This document shows positions 8,447-9,972 of a stretch of DNA of 9,972 nt, piece after piece. Source of the DNA: Lentisphaeria bacterium (GTDB taxonomy: Bacteria > Verrucomicrobiota > Lentisphaeria > Victivallales > GWF2-50-93); contig JAGVIF010000165.1 in assembly GCA_020056205.1 (NCBI GenBank), positions 1-9,972 of the forward strand, in the 5' to 3' direction. Every line of letters starts with the position of its first letter. Within the stretch, counting starts at the first letter, position 1. The notes beneath the pieces were generated by a model. The model worked only from the letters and a program-made list of their open reading frames with translations, did not search any database and was not told the DNA's origin. The position numbers and the translations under genes are program-made.

Positions 8447-8478
8447 AAAATCTCATACACAACATTTGAAAATATCTC
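8447..8478 (-). repeat. Right terminal inverted repeat of the IS256-family element
   Basis: The complement of this stretch starts GAGATATTTTC and contains GTTGTGTATG, matching the left end. The next gene begins at 8488, only ten bases beyond it. Confidence 0.8.
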
Positions 8479-8487
8479 ACAAGGGGA

Positions 8488-8715
8488 ATGGCACAAGATG
8501 AAATCAACAAAAATGAATGGAAAAATCCTGACAATTGGTCTGGTCTAGGATTCTATTTCAGCAAAAAAGACAGTCGGGTATGGGTTCCAAAGTCAACTCC
8601 ATGGATGGGATGGACTCTAAATATAGGACGCCCTATGGGAGCGTATTTGTTGCTTGCTTTCATTATTGGGATTCCACTGTTCATCATTATTATTGGCGTT
8701 GTGACTAGAAAATAA
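8488..8715 (+). CDS. Cassette 1: small DUF5808-type membrane protein (75 aa)
   Basis: The region W..GLGFYFSKKDSRVWVPKS followed by MGWTLNIGRPMG has the conserved layout of DUF5808 proteins (tyrosine/phenylalanine, acidic residue, R-V-W-VPK, GWTLN). A single membrane helix follows (about residues 50-71, LLLAFIIGIPLFIIIIGVV) and ends in TRK, so the N-terminal domain probably faces the cytoplasm on the positive-inside rule for the C-terminus being cytosolic only if the helix is re-entrant; topology is therefore unclear. The ATG at 8488 is the only usable start, since a stop lies seven codons upstream. AAGGGG is almost touching the ATG, too close for normal use. The start is ten bases from the IS end, so its native promoter or leader has been lost and expression may depend on the IS. 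Function is unknown. Confidence 0.7.
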   Translation: MAQDEINKNEWKNPDNWSGLGFYFSKKDSRVWVPKSTPWMGWTLNIGRPMGAYLLLAFIIGIPLFIIIIGVVTRK

Positions 8716-8726
8716 AAAGAAATTAA

Positions 8727-8788
8727 TTCGAACAATTCCATGCATCCAACCCCGCATCCGCGGGGTGGCTGATGGTTGGGCGTTAGCT
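8727..8788 (+). other. attC site of cassette 1
   Basis: R''-like TTCGAAC (8727-8733) and R'-like GTTAGCT (8782-8788) bound 62 bp. The interior folds around CCCCGC...GCGGGG with the tetraloop-like atcc, and imperfect outer pairing (ccatgcatcca against tggctgatggttgg). The expected cut between G8782 and T8783 marks the start of the next cassette. Confidence 0.75.
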
Positions 8789-9302
8789 GAATAAAATGAA
8801 AAGAATACATAAAACCCTCTTCATCGTCACCGGCGTTATCGGAATCCTCAGCGCGATCTTCGGTCTTTGGTATAATGCCACCACATTGATGACAGCGTCT
8901 AGTGGTGCCTTCGACAAAATTAATTTAGATCAGCCGATTCCCTTTTTCTATCAAGCTTTTTACACCATGTCGGCGATTTGCGTATTTTTCTATGTCCTTC
9001 TTGTTTTCTTTTCGATCCAGATAATTCGAACCCAAAAGGCATATATTTGGCCATTGACCATTCTACTTGTCTCCGAAGTGATTTACTTTTTTGCCCTTGG
9101 CACATTGTGGCTTCATCCCAAATGGGGCATGAGCATTGGAGCAGCGACAGGCGTAGCAAACGGGGGTTTGATGATTCAGTTTGTTATTCTATTTCCTCTT
9201 TGGGCACCTATCCTGCTCCTTGTCGTAAATCATTTGAGTAAGAAAACAGCTAACAAAGCCATCCAGCCAACCTCGCTACCGCTCGGCGGCTGATGGCGGA
9301 CG
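8783..9302 (+). other. Integron cassette 2 (520 bp unit)
   Basis: The boundaries are the predicted cut points in the R' sites of two successive attC sites. When circularised, the unit would join R'' AGCTAAC (9248-9254) with the R' remade from its own left end, GTTAGCT. These are exact complements over 7 bases, as expected for a true cassette. Confidence 0.75.
8796..9293 (+). CDS. Cassette 2: four-helix integral membrane protein (165 aa)
   Basis: The ATG at 8796 lies 13 bases inside the cassette boundary (T8783), a usual spacing for integron cassettes; no ribosome binding site is visible. Four hydrophobic segments are clear: about residues 8-26 (LFIVTGVIGILSAIFGLWY), 55-76 (around SAICVFFYVLLVFF), 83-102 (around PLTILLVSEVIYFFALGTLW) and 122-145 (around MIQFVILFPLWAPILLLVV). 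The last residues, KKTANKAIQPTSLPLGG, are encoded by the attC site, as is common when a cassette ORF runs into its recombination site. I recognise no named family. It most likely sits in the inner membrane; function unknown. Confidence 0.75.
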   Translation: MKRIHKTLFIVTGVIGILSAIFGLWYNATTLMTASSGAFDKINLDQPIPFFYQAFYTMSAICVFFYVLLVFFSIQIIRTQKAYIWPLTILLVSEVIYFFALGTLWLHPKWGMSIGAATGVANGGLMIQFVILFPLWAPILLLVVNHLSKKTANKAIQPTSLPLGG

Positions 9303-9308
9303 TTGTCC
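9248..9308 (+). other. attC site of cassette 2
   Basis: R'' AGCTAAC (9248-9254) and GTTGTCC (9302-9308) bound 61 bp. The arms GCCATCCAGCC and GGCGGCTGATGGC pair with one unpaired C in the left arm, typical of attC extrahelical bases; the loop region is near ctacc. The R' side departs from the GTTRRRY consensus beyond GTT, because its last six bases belong to the following cassette. Confidence 0.8.
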
Positions 9309-9451
9309 GACTAACCCCGAGTCGCAAGTTCGTTTGATGTTGGGGGGGGATAGTGGTTTCGGCAATGGATAATGATAGCTCGCAGCGGTTGATTGGCAGC
9401 TGAGCTGTTTTTGAAATTTGTTCTTGAAAAAAGTAATAATCGGAGGTCACT
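9303..9451 (+). other. Leader of cassette 3, no gene seen
   Basis: About 150 bases between the cassette boundary and the TTG start carry no convincing ORF. A run of eight G (9342-9349) stands out. A weak promoter-like pair TTGAAA and AATAAT occurs shortly before the ribosome binding site, but it would leave almost no untranslated leader, so I do not call it. Confidence 0.5.
9442..9446 (+). promoter_or_regulatory. Ribosome binding site GGAGG deciding a TTG start
   Basis: GGAGG sits 5 bases before the TTG at 9452. It is the strongest ribosome binding site in the cassette array and supports the unusual start codon. Confidence 0.6.
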
Positions 9452-9790
9452 TTGAAAAGCGTAATAGTCCTTGCCCTAGCATTCCAATTCGTGTTTTTAC
9501 CCTCTTTCGGCCAAACATCCCCAAAGGCGATCGATGTGGCGCTTGAAAAAAGGAATCCTGCAAACGTCGATACCATGCAGGTCACCCCGAAGTTGTGGTT
9601 TGTGGCAGAAGTTCTGACCATGCTGACGAACGATAAGCGGCGGGCACTTCACGATTTCGTTGCCGGAACCGTGGTGGTCAGAACCAACACCGAAGACAGC
9701 ATCGCCCAACCAGACGCTGCACCGAATGGCGGCACCGCCACGCAGCTTGGCAATTCGGGAGTCACGGAGGGGCCGCCATCGGTGAGCTGA
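9452..9790 (+). CDS. Cassette 3: short secreted protein with RDD-family C-terminal motif (112 aa)
   Basis: The TTG start at 9452 is supported by GGAGG. The first 20 residues (KSVIVLALAFQFVFLPSFGQ after the start) look like a signal peptide. Residues about 52-82, VAEVLTMLTNDKRRALHDFV followed by AGTVVVR, match the last conserved block of RDD-family membrane proteins (KRRALHDxxAGTVVV). A normal RDD protein is larger, with about three membrane helices and an N-terminal Arg/Asp motif; these are absent, so this is an RDD tail behind a new N-terminus, either a decayed gene or a fusion. The last ~28 residues (from about PDAAPNGG) are encoded by the attC site and are unlikely to be functionally constrained. 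Role unknown. Confidence 0.6.
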   Translation: MKSVIVLALAFQFVFLPSFGQTSPKAIDVALEKRNPANVDTMQVTPKLWFVAEVLTMLTNDKRRALHDFVAGTVVVRTNTEDSIAQPDAAPNGGTATQLGNSGVTEGPPSVS

Positions 9791-9799
9791 TCGTTAGAC
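9704..9799 (+). other. attC site of cassette 3
   Basis: R'' GCCCAAC (9704-9710, fitting RYYYAAC) and R' GTTAGAC (9793-9799, fitting GTTRRRY) bound 96 bp. The arms CACCGAATGGCGGC (left) and GCCGCCATCGGTG (right) pair perfectly apart from one extra A, with a second unpaired G further out in the left arm; these are classic extrahelical bases. About 40 bases form the terminal loop. This is the most canonical attC of the three. Confidence 0.9.
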
Positions 9800-9972
9800 C
9801 CTTATATGAAAGCTGGTATCACGGATCAGATTTAGAGTCTGCAAGAATTGCTTGCTGATTAATCTGGGAGTCAAGAGGTAATTGCAAAAGTCTGAAATTA
9901 TTCGATTAAACAATGAAATAGCATGGAAAAAACGGAAAGAGAACTCATAATATCCAAGAGAGTATAAAATTC
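9794..9972. other. Start of a further cassette, no gene identified
   Basis: The sequence after the third attC contains only very short ORFs (for example an ATG at 9806 stopped after nine codons, and a TTG at 9889 after a GAGGT motif giving 22 codons). It is presumably the leader of the next cassette or the distal flank of the array. I see no RNA gene or repeat in it. Confidence 0.4.

Larger units (their letters stand above)
7078..8478 (+). mobile_element. Complete IS256-family insertion sequence (about 1.40 kb)
   Basis: Imperfect terminal inverted repeats bound an intact transposase gene. The left end (from 7078) starts GAGATA and reaches GTTGTGTATG at 7093-7102. The right end (from 8478, read inward) starts GAGATA and reaches the same GTTGTGTATG; 21 of the first 25 positions agree. 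An inner TTGTGTA-like stretch and a GATA-like tip resemble IS256 itself. IS256 elements normally create 8-9-bp target duplications, but the flanks here (cgtagaaag and acaagggga) do not match. The ends are set by repeat alignment and may be off by a base or two. Confidence 0.85.
9303..9793 (+). other. Integron cassette 3 (491 bp unit)
   Basis: It runs between the predicted cut points of the attC sites at 9302/9303 and 9793/9794. Its own left end (G+TTGTCC) pairs with its R'' (GCCCAAC) at 5 of 7 bases, including the AAC/GTT core. Confidence 0.65.
8479..9972 (+). mobile_element. Integron gene cassette array (no integrase in window)
   Basis: Three attC-type recombination sites (8727-8788, 9248-9308, 9704-9799) each follow or overlap the 3' end of a short plus-strand ORF, and the ORFs are unrelated small proteins. 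This is the organisation of integron cassettes. No intI gene or attI site is seen, and the left end is replaced by the IS256 element. The array runs off the right end of the window. Confidence 0.8.

Noticed and set aside
9806..9957. Very short ORFs after the third attC (starts at 9806 and 9889)
   Set aside because: They encode 9 and 22 residues, have no homology I recognise, and cannot be separated from chance.
1..9972. CRISPR array, tRNA, rRNA or riboswitch
   Set aside because: No regularly spaced direct repeats, no cloverleaf-like sequence and no recognisable conserved RNA core were seen on either strand.

Overview
The window looks like an accessory, rearranged part of a bacterial chromosome. 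The large secreted TPR and helical-repeat proteins, a truncated ABC-2-type permease and a DUF5808 cassette would suit the Planctomycetota/Verrucomicrobiota/Lentisphaerota group. That placement is inferred from protein style only; there is no rRNA or other phylogenetic marker.

Layout. (1) Bases 22-286 are a 265-bp internally deleted IS630-type element. It keeps perfect 14-bp terminal repeats, a TA duplication and the last ~80 codons of the transposase. (2) Bases 453-6726 hold three tightly spaced plus-strand genes, probably one operon. They encode a secreted 702-aa TPR protein, a secreted 529-aa protein with an Ig/PKD-like domain and a C-terminal transglutaminase-like Cys-His-Asp region, and a secreted 847-aa TPR/HEAT-like protein. 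All three have signal peptides, so they probably act together outside the cytoplasm. (3) Bases 6775-7077 (minus strand) are the 3' end of an ABC-2-type permease gene, cut off by the next element. (4) Bases 7078-8478 are a complete IS256-family insertion sequence with an intact 412-aa DDE transposase. Its two flanks do not match, which points to rearrangement through the IS. (5) From 8479 to the window end is an array of integron gene cassettes with three recognisable attC sites. The genes encode a small DUF5808-type membrane protein, a four-helix membrane protein and a short secreted protein carrying the C-terminal motif of RDD-family proteins. No integrase gene or attI is visible, so in this window it is a cluster of attC sites lacking an integrase.

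The most notable points are the cassette array directly abutting the IS256 copy and a beheaded permease, and the uncharacterised three-gene secreted operon with a predicted transglutaminase-fold enzyme at its centre.
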